DNA of 64,000 nucleotides from JAHJDS01 sp964569795 (lineage in GTDB: Bacteria; Desulfobacterota; Desulfarculia; Desulfarculales; JAHJDS01): the NCBI GenBank assembly GCA_964569795.1, contig CAZMVB010000011.1, positions 61,674-125,673 on the forward strand. The letters run 5' to 3'. The position numbers and the translations under genes are program-made. The notes beneath the pieces were generated by a model, which ran no database searches, was not told where the DNA came from, and saw only the letters and a program-made list of their open reading frames with translations. Positions 42,407 through 51,995 of the stretch are shown here, piece after piece (position 1 is the stretch's first letter; the number at the start of each line of letters is the position of its first letter).

Positions 42407-44202
42407 AGCTGAAGGTCTCCTTTCAGACGTGGGTCTTCATGGGCTGCCTGGCGGTGGTCCTGTGCACCCTGGCCCTGGCGGCGCTGGTGGCCCAGGGATA
42501 TCTGCGGGGACAGTTGACCCACCGGGCCCGGGTGTCCCTGATGACCACCCTGGCCGCCGTAAAGGTCATGGCCGCCCGGGAGGCCGTCCCGGGCGACGGT
42601 CTTTCATCCCCGGACCGATGGGCCAAGAGACTGGGGCGAAGCCTGGGACTGCGGGTGACGGTCATCGACCCGGACGGGCGGGTCGTGGGCGACTCGAACG
42701 TGCCGGCCGGAGACCTGCCGGACCTGGACAACCACGCCGGGCGGCCCGAGGTCCGGCAGGCCCGGCACGAGGGCGTCGGGTCCAGCCTGCGCTACAGCCG
42801 GACCCTGGGCCTGGACCTGATGTATGCCGCGGCCGTGGTCCGGCCCGTTGGCGGCCCGGTGTGGCTATCGGACCTGACCGGGTTTTACGTCCGCCTGGCC
42901 CTGCCCCTGTCCCAGGTGGGCCGGGTCATCGGCCGGATGCGTCGTCTGCTCCTTGCGGCCCTGCTCTGGGGCCTGCTGGTGTCGGTGATGGTGGCCTGGC
43001 TGGTGTCCCGGCGGCTGTCCCGGCCGGTCAAGGACCTGGCGGCCACGGCCCGGCGGATCACCGCCGGGGACGCCGAGCCCCGGTTCCGGCTGTATCCGCA
43101 GCACGAGGTCGGCGATCTGGGCCGGGCCCTGGACGAGATGTCCACCCATCTGGCGTCCGAGATCCGCAAGGTCTCCGAGGCCCGGGACCGCCTGGCGGCG
43201 GTGCTGGAGGGCGTGGTCGAGGGGGTCCTGGTCCTGGACCGGGACGGCCAGGCGATCATCGCCAACCGGGCCCTGTCCAGGATGCTCGAGCTGGACGGGG
43301 ACCCCATCGGCCGGAAGACCCCGGAAATCGTGCGCAACGCCGACCTGATCGAGGCCGTCGAGGCGGCCTTGGCCGGAGCGGAACCGGCCACGGTCGAGAT
43401 GCGGACCCACGGCCCGCGGCCCCGCTTTCTCGAGGTCCACGTCGTCGGCCTGCCCGGCGAACCGCCCCTGGGCGGGGCCGTGGCCGTGTTCCACGACCTC
43501 ACCGCCCGCGAGCAGGTGGACCGGATGCGCCGGGATTTCGTGGCCAATGTCTCCCACGAACTGCGCACCCCCCTGACCGCGGTCCGGGGCGCGGTCGAGA
43601 CCCTGCGGGACGGCGCCCTGGACGACCCCGCGGCCGGACTCCAGTTCGTGGCCGTGATCGAGCGCCACGTCGATCGACTGGAGAACATCCTCCGCGACCT
43701 GCTGGACCTGGCCCGCCTGGAATCGGCCGCCGTCGAGCCGCCCCGGGAGGAGGTCAATCTGACGGCCAGGGTCAGGTCCGCCCTGAACGCCGCGAACGAC
43801 CTGGCCAAATCCCGCGACATCGAGCTGACCGCCCAGGGCCTGGACCAGGAGATCTCCCTGCCCGGGGACGCCCGCCTCCTGGAGCAGGCCGTCCTGAATC
43901 TGCTCCACAACGCCGTCAGCTACAACGACCCCGGCGGCCGGGTGACCCTGAGCCTGGCGCAGAGTCCGACCCAGGTCGTTATTGCCGTCGAGGACACCGG
44001 CCTGGGCATCGCGCCGGAAGACCTGGAACGGGTCTTCGAGCGCTTCTACCGGGTCAACAAGGACCGCTCCCGGCGCCTGGGGGGCACCGGCCTGGGCCTG
44101 GCCATTGTCAAGCACGTCGCCCAGCTCCACGGCGGACGGGTCGAGGTCACCTCCCGGGAAGGCGTCGGCTCGACCTTCACCCTTGTCTTGAATAAACAAT
44201 AA
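42403..44202 (+). CDS. phoR: Phosphate regulon sensor histidine kinase PhoR
   Basis: 599-residue membrane kinase. In order: helix 1 (about 10-31), a periplasmic PAS-like domain (about 35-175), helix 2 (about 182-202), HAMP (SRRLSRPVKDLAATARRITAG), a PAS domain (about 262-370), HisKA with His385 in DFVANVSHELRTPL and HATPase_c (DTGLGIAPEDLERVFERFYRV, GGTGLGLAIVKHV). The large periplasmic domain is like Gram-positive and delta-type PhoR rather than E. coli PhoR. The GTG start overlaps the phoB stop, so the two are coupled. Confidence 0.93.
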   Translation: MKLKVSFQTWVFMGCLAVVLCTLALAALVAQGYLRGQLTHRARVSLMTTLAAVKVMAAREAVPGDGLSSPDRWAKRLGRSLGLRVTVIDPDGRVVGDSNVPAGDLPDLDNHAGRPEVRQARHEGVGSSLRYSRTLGLDLMYAAAVVRPVGGPVWLSDLTGFYVRLALPLSQVGRVIGRMRRLLLAALLWGLLVSVMVAWLVSRRLSRPVKDLAATARRITAGDAEPRFRLYPQHEVGDLGRALDEMSTHLASEIRKVSEARDRLAAVLEGVVEGVLVLDRDGQAIIANRALSRMLELDGDPIGRKTPEIVRNADLIEAVEAALAGAEPATVEMRTHGPRPRFLEVHVVGLPGEPPLGGAVAVFHDLTAREQVDRMRRDFVANVSHELRTPLTAVRGAVETLRDGALDDPAAGLQFVAVIERHVDRLENILRDLLDLARLESAAVEPPREEVNLTARVRSALNAANDLAKSRDIELTAQGLDQEISLPGDARLLEQAVLNLLHNAVSYNDPGGRVTLSLAQSPTQVVIAVEDTGLGIAPEDLERVFERFYRVNKDRSRRLGGTGLGLAIVKHVAQLHGGRVEVTSREGVGSTFTLVLNKQ

Positions 44203-44302
44203 GTTAATTGTTTCAGACCATATCCGACCCGGGGAACCCGGGGTGTCCTCCCCGCCCGGGTCAGAGTCGGACCCCTTCAAAGTTCGCACAAAGGCCACTT
44301 GA

Positions 44303-44320
44303 CCGTCATCGGACCGTCAC
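44303..44320 (+). promoter_or_regulatory. Pho box before pstS
   Basis: CCGTCAT and CCGTCAC with a 4-bp spacer; a third weaker unit AGGCCAC lies 11 bp before at 44292. The site is about 75 bp before the pstS start. Confidence 0.65.
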
Positions 44321-44395
44321 CAATCGGGCCCATCTTGAGGTCACGTGTCAAGCAAGCGTTCAGCAAAATTGCCGCTTAACAGGAGGTTTAGTAAA

Positions 44396-45217
<822 letters not shown>

Positions 45218-45390
45218 CCCGGATTATTCATGAGACTTCTACTGCGGCGCCGCTATCCCGGCTGCGAGGCTTGTTTCCCGGCCTTGGTGCTCGGCGTACT
45301 GTCAAGTACGCCTCCGCGCCAAGTCCGGTCCAACTTCGCCTCTCGCTCGGGATATCGACGCCTCGCTACGAACCCTCATGAATACCCGGG
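45218..45390. repeat. 173-bp palindromic intergenic repeat (MITE/REP-like)
   Basis: Bounded by inverted ends CCCGG-ATTATTCATGAG and CTCATGAATA-CCCGGG. Inside are nested complementary arms: TATCCCG with CGGGATA, CGAGGC with a CTTCGCCTC stretch, CTTGG with CCAAG, and a central hairpin GGCGTACT/AAGTACGCC with a GTC loop. The whole can fold into one long stem. It contains no gene and starts at the pstS stop codon. Only this copy is seen in the window. Confidence 0.65.
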
Positions 45391-45451
45391 CTAGCCCGGC
45401 GGGAAATAGATCGGGAAGGATCTAGCCCTTCCCCCTGTCTTTTTTCGTCGG

Positions 45452-45469
45452 TTGTCACCTGGATGTCAT
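45452..45469 (+). promoter_or_regulatory. Pho box before pstC
   Basis: TTGTCAC and ATGTCAT with a 4-bp spacer, about 87 bp before pstC. It indicates that pstCAB-phoU has its own PhoB-dependent promoter. The remainder of the 338-bp gap is filled by the palindromic repeat. Confidence 0.65.
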
Positions 45470-45555
45470 AAAACTCCGGTCAACTCTGGTATCGGATCGA
45501 AGTTGTCAATAAAGGGACAGTCTCAGCGGCCGGATCGGCCGGCGGAGGTCAGGGC

Positions 45556-46656
45556 GTGAGCCCCTCGCAGACCACAACAGTGGACGCCCCAGGTCCGGGC
45601 GGCGCGGTCTCCGGGATCGGGTCGCGGTCGCGGGACGGCCGCCTCCCGGGCCGGCGCCGGCGCCGGCGGGAGCGGGCGATCAAGACAATGTTCCTCTTGG
45701 CCGCCCTGTTCTCGATCATCATCATGGGCCTGATCGTCCTGTTCCTGATGAAGGAGGGCGTCAATCTCTTTTTCCCGGGGCCGCCGGCCGGCAAGTTCGG
45801 GTTCTGGCAGCTTGTCCAAACCCGGGACATCACGGTCTTCGCCCCCACGCCGCCGGTCGGCCTGTTCGACTTCCTGTTCGGGTTGAGGTGGGAGCCGACC
45901 CACCCCACCGCCCCGGCCTACGGCATCCTGCCCCTGATCTGCGGCTCCCTGGCCGTGACGTTTTTGTCCTCCCTGATGGCCGTTCCCCTGGGGGTATTGA
46001 CCGCCATATACCTGGCGGTGGTGGCCGGGCCGCGCCTCCGGGAATGGGTCAAGCCCGGGGTCGAGCTCCTGGCCTCGCTGCCCTCGGTCATTCTCGGTTT
46101 TTTGGGGATGATCGTTTTGGCCCCGCAACTGGCCAACTTCGTGGACCGGTTGATCGACTGGGGGGTGTTGAGCCCCAACACCGAGGTCGTGGGCCGCAAC
46201 GTGCTCAACGCCTCGATCATGCTGGCCCTGATGGCCATCCCGACCATCTGCAGCATCTCCGAGGACGCCCTGCACAACGTCCCCGGCGACCTGCTCGAGG
46301 CCTCCTACGCCCTGGGGGCGACCAAGTGGGAGACGACCACCCGGGTCTGGATCCCGGGGGCCCTGTCCGGCCTGGGCACGGCGGTCATCCTGGGGATGAG
46401 CCGGGCCATGGGGGAGACCATGGTCGTGCTCATGGCCGCCGGCGGGGCGGCCCGGATCCCGCTGTCCGTCTTCGACCCGGTCCGGCCCATGCCGGCCATT
46501 ATCGCCGCCGAGATGGGCGAAACGCCGGTCGGCACCCACCACTACTTCGCCCTGTTCGCCATCGGCATCGTCCTGTTCTTGTTCACCCTGTTGTTCAACC
46601 TGGTGGCCGACCACATCGCCCACCGCTTCCAGCAACGGGGGGCGGCGACGCTATGA
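45556..46656 (+). CDS. pstC: Phosphate ABC transporter permease PstC
   Basis: Membrane subunit of the Pst importer, 366 residues. An unusual basic N-terminus (GRLPGRRRRRRERAIK) precedes helix 1, then six helices. The EAA loop region is EDALHNVPGDLLEASYALGATKWETTTRVWIPGALSGLGTAVILGMSRAMGETM. GTG start with GGAGG upstream. Its stop overlaps the pstA start by 4 bp. Confidence 0.94.
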   Translation: MSPSQTTTVDAPGPGGAVSGIGSRSRDGRLPGRRRRRRERAIKTMFLLAALFSIIIMGLIVLFLMKEGVNLFFPGPPAGKFGFWQLVQTRDITVFAPTPPVGLFDFLFGLRWEPTHPTAPAYGILPLICGSLAVTFLSSLMAVPLGVLTAIYLAVVAGPRLREWVKPGVELLASLPSVILGFLGMIVLAPQLANFVDRLIDWGVLSPNTEVVGRNVLNASIMLALMAIPTICSISEDALHNVPGDLLEASYALGATKWETTTRVWIPGALSGLGTAVILGMSRAMGETMVVLMAAGGAARIPLSVFDPVRPMPAIIAAEMGETPVGTHHYFALFAIGIVLFLFTLLFNLVADHIAHRFQQRGAATL

Positions 46657-47522
46657 CCGGCAAGACCTTGGCCGTCCGGAAATTCCGCCAGCGGCTGGCC
46701 TTTAGCGTCTGCCGCGCGGCCACGGTCCTGGTCCTGACCGCCCTGGGCGGGATCCTGCTTTACGTGGTCATCATGGGGGTGGGCGGGCTGACCTACAAGT
46801 TCCTGGTCTCCGGCCCGGATCAGGGGGGCGTTTTCCCGGCGATCGTCGGCACCTTGCTGCTGACCCTGGCCGCCATCGTCGTCGCCCTGCCCCTGGGGGT
46901 GGCCGCGGCGGTCTATCTGTCCGAATACGCCCGGGAGGGGCGTCTGCTGCGGATCATCCGGCTGGGCATCAATAACCTGGCCGGGGTGCCCTCGGTCATC
47001 TTCGGCCTGTTCGGTCTGGCCCTGTTCTGCATCCTGTTCGGTTTCGGCAAGAGCCTGCTGGCCGGCGGGTTGACCCTGGGGCTTCTGATTTTGCCGACCG
47101 TCATCGGGGCCTCGGAGGAGGCCCTGCGCCAGGTCCCGGCCACCTTTCGCGAGGCCTCGCTGGCCCTGGGGGCCACCCGGTGGCAGACCATCCGCCGGGT
47201 GGTCCTGCCGGCGGCCCTGCCCGGTGTCCTGACCGGCAGCATCCTGGGCATCGGCCGGGCGGCCGGCGAGACGGCCCCGATCATGTTCACCGCGGCCGCC
47301 TTCACCGTCACCCACCTGCCGAGCTCGCCCCTGGACGAGGTCATGGCCCTGCCGTATTATGTCTATATCCTGGCCAACGAGGGCCGCAACATGATCCCCG
47401 CGGGCCAGAACCTGGACCACATCCAGTACGGCACCATCCTGGTGCTGATCCTGTTGGTGTTGGGAATGAGTCTGTCGGCCATCATCATCCGGTCCCGCAT
47501 GCGAAGGAAGAAGAAATGGTAG
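46653..47522 (+). CDS. pstA: Phosphate ABC transporter permease PstA
   Basis: Second membrane subunit, 289 residues with six helices. The EAA loop is EEALRQVPATFREASLALGATRWQTIRRVVLPAALPG, and GIGRAAGETAPIMFTAAAF is the family signature. ATG overlaps pstC (ATGA) and its end overlaps pstB by 7 bp, so translation is coupled across the operon. Confidence 0.95.
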   Translation: MTGKTLAVRKFRQRLAFSVCRAATVLVLTALGGILLYVVIMGVGGLTYKFLVSGPDQGGVFPAIVGTLLLTLAAIVVALPLGVAAAVYLSEYAREGRLLRIIRLGINNLAGVPSVIFGLFGLALFCILFGFGKSLLAGGLTLGLLILPTVIGASEEALRQVPATFREASLALGATRWQTIRRVVLPAALPGVLTGSILGIGRAAGETAPIMFTAAAFTVTHLPSSPLDEVMALPYYVYILANEGRNMIPAGQNLDHIQYGTILVLILLVLGMSLSAIIIRSRMRRKKKW

Positions 47523-48307
47523 ATGACTCCCTTGCCGCCGGGACCGGTGATCGTCGGATCGTCATCCAGGTCAAGGACCTGGATTTCTACTACACCGATT
47601 TCCACGCCTTGAAGAATGTGTCCATGGACGTCGAGTCCAACCAGGTCACGGCCTTGATCGGCCCCTCCGGGTGCGGCAAATCGACCTTCTTGAGGCTGCT
47701 CAACCGGATGAACGACCTGATTCCGGGGACCCGGGTCACGGGAACCATCCTGTTCGACGGCCGGCCGCTGTACGGCGAGGGGGTCGATCCGGTCGATATC
47801 CGCCGCCGGGTGGGGATGGTCTTTCAGAAACCGAACCCCTTCCCCAAGACCATCTTTCAGAACGTGGCCTACGGACCCCAGCTCCACGGCGGCCGGTCCA
47901 AGCGGGCCATCGAGGACCTGGTGGTCCGGACCCTCCAGGCGGCCGCCTTGTGGGACGACGTCAAGGACATCCTCGATCGCTCGGCCCTGGAGCTGTCCGG
48001 CGGCCAGCAGCAGCGGCTGTGCATCGCCCGGGCCCTGGCCATGGAGCCCGAGGTCCTGCTCATGGACGAGCCGACCTCGGCCCTGGATCCCCTGGCCACC
48101 GCCCGGATCGAGGAACTGGTCAAGGAACTCAAGTGGAATTACACCGTGATCATCGTCACCCACAACATGCAGCAGGCCGCCCGCGTCTCGGACGAGACCG
48201 CCTTTTTCTACCTGGGTGAACTGATCGAGATGGGAGACACCAAGACCATCTTCACCAAGCCCACCCGCCAGCAGACGGAAGATTACATCACCGGCCGGTT
48301 CGGCTAG
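47516..48307 (+). CDS. pstB: Phosphate ABC transporter ATP-binding protein PstB
   Basis: ATPase of the Pst importer, 263 residues. Walker A GPSGCGKST, Q-loop VFQKPNPFPKTIFQNVAYGP (the typical PstB KPNPFP), signature LSGGQQQRLCIARALA, Walker B VLLMDEPTSALDP and H-loop VTHNMQQA. The ATG at 47516 lies inside the last codons of pstA with AGGAAG upstream. Confidence 0.96.
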   Translation: MVDDSLAAGTGDRRIVIQVKDLDFYYTDFHALKNVSMDVESNQVTALIGPSGCGKSTFLRLLNRMNDLIPGTRVTGTILFDGRPLYGEGVDPVDIRRRVGMVFQKPNPFPKTIFQNVAYGPQLHGGRSKRAIEDLVVRTLQAAALWDDVKDILDRSALELSGGQQQRLCIARALAMEPEVLLMDEPTSALDPLATARIEELVKELKWNYTVIIVTHNMQQAARVSDETAFFYLGELIEMGDTKTIFTKPTRQQTEDYITGRFG

Positions 48308-48342
48308 GCCTTGATTGCGCCGGCCTCGAAAGGACGAGAGGA

Positions 48343-49029
48343 ATGAAGGTATCACATTTCCACCGCCAGATTGAGGAACTCCAGGACACGGTCCTCAAGA
48401 TGGCCGGACTGGTCGAGGACGCCATGGACCAGGGCACCCGGTCCGTCATCCGTCGCGACCTGGACCTGGCCCGGGACGTGATCACGGGTGATCGCCGGAT
48501 CGATCTCATGGAGAACGACGTGTTCGAGCGGGGGATGGTCCTGTTGGCCACCCAGCAGCCGGTGGCCGTGGACCTGAGGCTGATCGCCGGATTGCTGGAC
48601 ATCTCGTCCTGCCTGGAGCGGATCGGCGATCAGGCGGTCAACCTGGCCCAGCGGGCCCTGGCCCTGGGGGAGCTGGACCCCCTCGAGGCCCCGCCCAAGC
48701 TGGCCGAGATGTCCGCCATTGCCCGGGAGATGACCGAGGCCTGCCTCCAGGCCCTGATCCAGCGCGACGTCCGGCTGGCCAACGCCGTCTGCTGCCGGGA
48801 CGACGAGCTGGACGACCTCAACCGGCGGCTCCTGGAGGAGGTCATCGAGTGGATGATGGGCGAGAAGCGCCTGGTCCGCCGCGGCGTCGAGTTCATCCTG
48901 GCCGGCCGTCACCTGGAACGGATCGGGGACGAGGCGACCAACGTCGCCGAGGCGGTCGTCTTTCTGACCGAGGGCCGGGTCGTCTCCCACCTGCCCCGCG
49001 ACGGCAGCGAGGACGGCCTGGTCTGTTGA
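48343..49029 (+). CDS. phoU: Phosphate signalling protein PhoU
   Basis: 228-residue protein of two three-helix bundles that passes the Pst transport state to PhoR and keeps the regulon off when phosphate is plentiful. The metal-binding motifs are present in both halves (DISSCLERIGDQAVNLAQ and ILAGRHLERIGDEATNVAEAVVFL, pattern ERxGDxxxN). It closes the pst operon and is followed by a strong terminator. Confidence 0.95.
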   Translation: MKVSHFHRQIEELQDTVLKMAGLVEDAMDQGTRSVIRRDLDLARDVITGDRRIDLMENDVFERGMVLLATQQPVAVDLRLIAGLLDISSCLERIGDQAVNLAQRALALGELDPLEAPPKLAEMSAIAREMTEACLQALIQRDVRLANAVCCRDDELDDLNRRLLEEVIEWMMGEKRLVRRGVEFILAGRHLERIGDEATNVAEAVVFLTEGRVVSHLPRDGSEDGLVC

Positions 49030-49059
49030 TCTAAGCGGCCCCCAGACCGGTGGCATGAC

Positions 49060-49087
49060 AAAGGCGGCCCCGCGGGGCCGCCTTTTT
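49060..49087. terminator. Terminator between phoU and porin 3
   Basis: Perfect 9-bp stem GGCGGCCCC/GGGGCCGCC with a 2-nt loop, five T on the plus strand (phoU side) and three T on the minus strand, so it serves phoU well and the convergent porin gene less well. Confidence 0.8.
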
Positions 49088-49105
49088 GTGTCTTGTTGTC
49101 TGGTT

Positions 49106-50350
49106 CTAGAACTTGAACGTGACCAGGATCCCGGCCAGCCACAGCGAGCCCAGGTCGGCGTTCACGGCGTTGCCGTCACCCACGTCCCGCCAGGGGCTCC
49201 AGCCCTCGTAGTAGTAGGCGATCTCCGGGGCGATGGTCAGGTGCTTGTTGACCCGGTAGGGCACGGCGAACGAGAAGCCGTACTTGACGTTCTGGCCATG
49301 CCGCCAGGTCCCGACCTGATCGTTGCTGGCGTTGGAGTTCTTCTGCCAGCCGCCCGACAGCCAGATGGTGGCCCGGCCGACCCTGTAGTAGAAGCCCAGG
49401 CAGGCGCCCATCATGTAGGTGTTCTCGAGCGTGATCCGGGACGGGTCGTTGTTGCCGCCCCAGTAAATGGCCTGGACGAGCTGGTTGTCGTGGTTGCTGG
49501 AGAAGTAGTTCTGGGCGGCCCAGATTTCACCCTTGAAACCGAACGCGCCCAAGGAGACGTGGAAGGGCAGGGCCACGGCCCAGGTCAAGATCCGGTCGTC
49601 GTCCAGGTTGGCCCCGTTGATGGGCTCGTACTCGCCAAGATAGACCACCACGCCCGGAGCGACCGAGAAGTAACGGCTCCGGTACATGACCACCAGGTCC
49701 AGCCGGGGCAGGGTGGTGTTGAACACCGACTGGACGCCGCCGGGACCGTAACTGTCGGTGGCGTTGAGGGCCTGGCCCAGGGCGACCTGGAAGGTCCAGG
49801 GACCGACATAGTAGTACAGGATGATCTGCATGAACCGGCCGGACTTGATCGCGCCGTGGTTGATGAAACTGGTCCGGATGCGGTTGTTCAGGTCGGCCGG
49901 CCGGCGATGCAGGGTCCAGCCGATCTGGGCGTAGGGCAGCCCCAGGCCGCTGCCGAACAGGTTATCGGTGTGGCCGATGACCAGCTTGCACCGGCCGAAC
50001 TTGTACCAGCCGTACATGTGGCGCAGGCCGACGTTGGCGTCGCCGTGCACCCCGCCGTCGTTCCACAGGCCGAACTCGATCCGGGCCCCGGTGGTCTTGT
50101 CGTTGCTGGTGAAGTCCACCCGCAGGTAGGACTCGTCCTGGTTGCCGATGGTGAAGGTCGTCAGGTCCGGCTGATAGCTGGCCCCGCCGTCCTGGCGGCG
50201 GTTCGGCGCACCATAGGAGGAGCCCGATCGCCACGAGTACATGATTTCGGTCTTGATGCGCGCCCCGACCTTGACCTGGTAGGCGGCCGCCGGCAGGGCC
50301 AGCGCCAGGGTCAGGACCGAGGCCAGGCAAAACACCCACAATTGCTTCAT
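49106..50350 (-). CDS. Porin-like outer-membrane protein, paralogue 3
   Basis: 414 residues: signal peptide (MKQLWVFCLASVLTLALALPAAA), mature start YQVKVGARIKTEIMYSW, many aromatic beta-strands, and C-terminal strand ILVTFKF. It is homologous to the two porins at 24.8-27.7 kb (SNDKTTGARIEFG, YGWYKFGRCKLVIGHTDNLF, VWLSGGWQKxxNxSNDQVGTWRHGQN) but more divergent (RRQDGG and GLGLPYAQIG inserts, FYYRVGRATIWLSGGWQ). It lies next to the pst operon, but no Pho box was found upstream. AGGAGAAACGAG precedes the ATG. Confidence 0.82.
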   Translation of the reverse strand: MKQLWVFCLASVLTLALALPAAAYQVKVGARIKTEIMYSWRSGSSYGAPNRRQDGGASYQPDLTTFTIGNQDESYLRVDFTSNDKTTGARIEFGLWNDGGVHGDANVGLRHMYGWYKFGRCKLVIGHTDNLFGSGLGLPYAQIGWTLHRRPADLNNRIRTSFINHGAIKSGRFMQIILYYYVGPWTFQVALGQALNATDSYGPGGVQSVFNTTLPRLDLVVMYRSRYFSVAPGVVVYLGEYEPINGANLDDDRILTWAVALPFHVSLGAFGFKGEIWAAQNYFSSNHDNQLVQAIYWGGNNDPSRITLENTYMMGACLGFYYRVGRATIWLSGGWQKNSNASNDQVGTWRHGQNVKYGFSFAVPYRVNKHLTIAPEIAYYYEGWSPWRDVGDGNAVNADLGSLWLAGILVTFKF

Positions 50351-50723
50351 CTCGTTTCTCCTGTTCTCCGCGACAATTTTCGGAAGTGAACATTCGGCGC
50401 AGCCGCCCCCCCGGGGCTCCTCCGCCACCATTCTCGTGGCCGGTCCGGGACCCGGCGGCCCGGGTCCGCGACCGGCCCCACCTGTTCCGGCGCCCGGGAG
50501 CGGGGCTACCGTCAGGAGCGGGACATCATTCCCCTGGCTCTGCCCCCGGCACGCGCCGGTTCGGTCCGGACGTTTCCCTGGGGAAACGGCTGGACCTGGC
50601 GCTATTTATGGGAGGACAAGCGTGGCGGTTTCTTGGCCGGACCCTGACGATCTATCGCCTTTTTGATAACAGCAGTTTGACGATTGGACGGGCTGCCTCC
50701 CCGGTTTCGGTCGGCCGGGGCGC
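50351..50723. other. Intergenic region upstream of porin 3
   Basis: No gene is seen in these 373 bp. It must hold the porin 3 promoter, but neither a clear sigma-70 nor a sigma-54 element was found. The part at 50640-50690 is AT-richer and is the best place to look. Confidence 0.4.
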
Positions 50724-50758
50724 AAAAAACGCCGACCGGGTCGGGCCCGGTCGGCGTT
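50724..50758 (-). terminator. Rho-independent terminator of ilvE
   Basis: Perfect 13-bp stem (AACGCCGACCGGG and its complement) with a 5-nt loop, continuing into six T on the minus strand, 27 bp past the ilvE stop. Confidence 0.85.
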
Positions 50759-50784
50759 GGGTTAACACGATCTGCGTTTGAGAT

Positions 50785-51855
50785 CTACAGCTTGACCACC
50801 CAGCCGTGGGGGTCCGGGCGGCGGCCGTACTGGATGTCCAGGATCTCGTCGTACAGGTCCCGGGACAGCTCGCCCACCCCGCCGTCGCCCACGACGACCG
50901 ATTGACCCTGGTAATTGATCTCGCCCACCGGGGAGATCACGGCGGCCGTGCCCGTGGCAAAGGCCTCGACCAGCGATCCGTCCCGGCAGCCGGCGATGAC
51001 CTCGTCGATGGTCACCCGCCGCTCGTTGACGTTTTCGCCGCGGTCGCGGGCCAGGGCCAGGGCCGTGTCCCGGGTGATGCCGGGCAGGATCGACCCGGTC
51101 AGGGCCGGGGTGACCAGTTCGTCCTTGAACTTGAAGAAGATGTTCGAGGTGCCGACCTCCTCGATGCTCTTCTTGTCGCAGGCGTCCAGCCACAGGACCT
51201 GGGTGTACCCCTTGGCGTAGGCCTCCTCGGCGGCCAGGAGCGAGGCGGCGTAGTTGGCGCAGGTTTTGGCCTCGCCCACCCCGCCGACCGAGGCCCGGAC
51301 GTACTTGTCCGTGACCATGATCTTGGTCGGGGCGAAGCCCTCGGCGTAGTAGGCCCCCACCGGGCCGACGATGATGTAGAACATCACCTCGGAGGCGACC
51401 TTGACCCCGAGGACCGCCTCGGAGGCGATCATCGTCGGCCGGATATAGAGCGAGGCCCCCTCGGCCTTGGGGATCCAGTCCTTTTCCAGCAGGATCAGTT
51501 CCTTCATGCCGGCCATGACGTCGTCCACGTCCACCTCGGGCAGGCACAGCCGCACAGCCGACCGGTTGAGGCGGGCCATGTTGTCTTTGGGCCGGAAGAG
51601 GTGGATGGCGCCGCCCGCGCCGTAGTAGGCCTTGAGGCCCTCGAAGACCTGCTGGCCGTAGTGCAGCACCAGGGCCGCCGGATCCAGGCCCAGCGGTCCG
51701 TAGGGGACGATACGGTGATCGTGCCAGCCTTGGCCCCGGGTCCAATCGTAGATCAGCATGTGATCGGTCAGGATCTTGCCGAAGCCGAGCTGGGAATCGT
51801 CCTTCGGTTTGGGCAGTTGCCGGTCCGGACTGACGCTTTCGATTCTGAGTTCCAT
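50785..51855 (-). CDS. ilvE: Branched-chain amino acid aminotransferase
   Basis: PLP class IV aminotransferase for Leu, Ile and Val, 356 residues (long BCAT-beta form, like eukaryotic BCAT). LHYGQQVFEGLKAYYG (about 65-79) and RPKDNMARLNRSA are family blocks; the PLP lysine is Lys197 in GVGEAKTCANYA; EEVGTSNIFF and PGITRDTALALA bind the cofactor phosphate. GGAGGCAG precedes the ATG. Transcribed alone, ending at a strong terminator. Confidence 0.95.
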   Translation of the reverse strand: MELRIESVSPDRQLPKPKDDSQLGFGKILTDHMLIYDWTRGQGWHDHRIVPYGPLGLDPAALVLHYGQQVFEGLKAYYGAGGAIHLFRPKDNMARLNRSAVRLCLPEVDVDDVMAGMKELILLEKDWIPKAEGASLYIRPTMIASEAVLGVKVASEVMFYIIVGPVGAYYAEGFAPTKIMVTDKYVRASVGGVGEAKTCANYAASLLAAEEAYAKGYTQVLWLDACDKKSIEEVGTSNIFFKFKDELVTPALTGSILPGITRDTALALARDRGENVNERRVTIDEVIAGCRDGSLVEAFATGTAAVISPVGEINYQGQSVVVGDGGVGELSRDLYDEILDIQYGRRPDPHGWVVKL

Positions 51856-51891
51856 TTTCTGCCTCCAGAGCCCGTCAAAACCGAATTTATA

Positions 51892-51920
51892 TCCCTACCA
51901 TCGGCCGCCGGGCAAGTCAA
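51892..51920 (-). promoter_or_regulatory. Possible promoter of ilvE
   Basis: TTGACT, 17-bp spacer, TAGGGA on the minus strand, with a TATAAA directly after that could also act as the -10. 36 bp before the ATG. Confidence 0.4.
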
Positions 51921-51995
51921 GACGCGGGCCGGGCGGTTGTCAAGTCGGCCTGTCATGGGTTATGGTGGTGGACCCGTCATCGTCGGGAGACACTC

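Noticed and set aside
50351..50723. Pho box before porin 3
   Set aside because: GTCA-like words occur but not in the 7-4-7 arrangement toward the gene.
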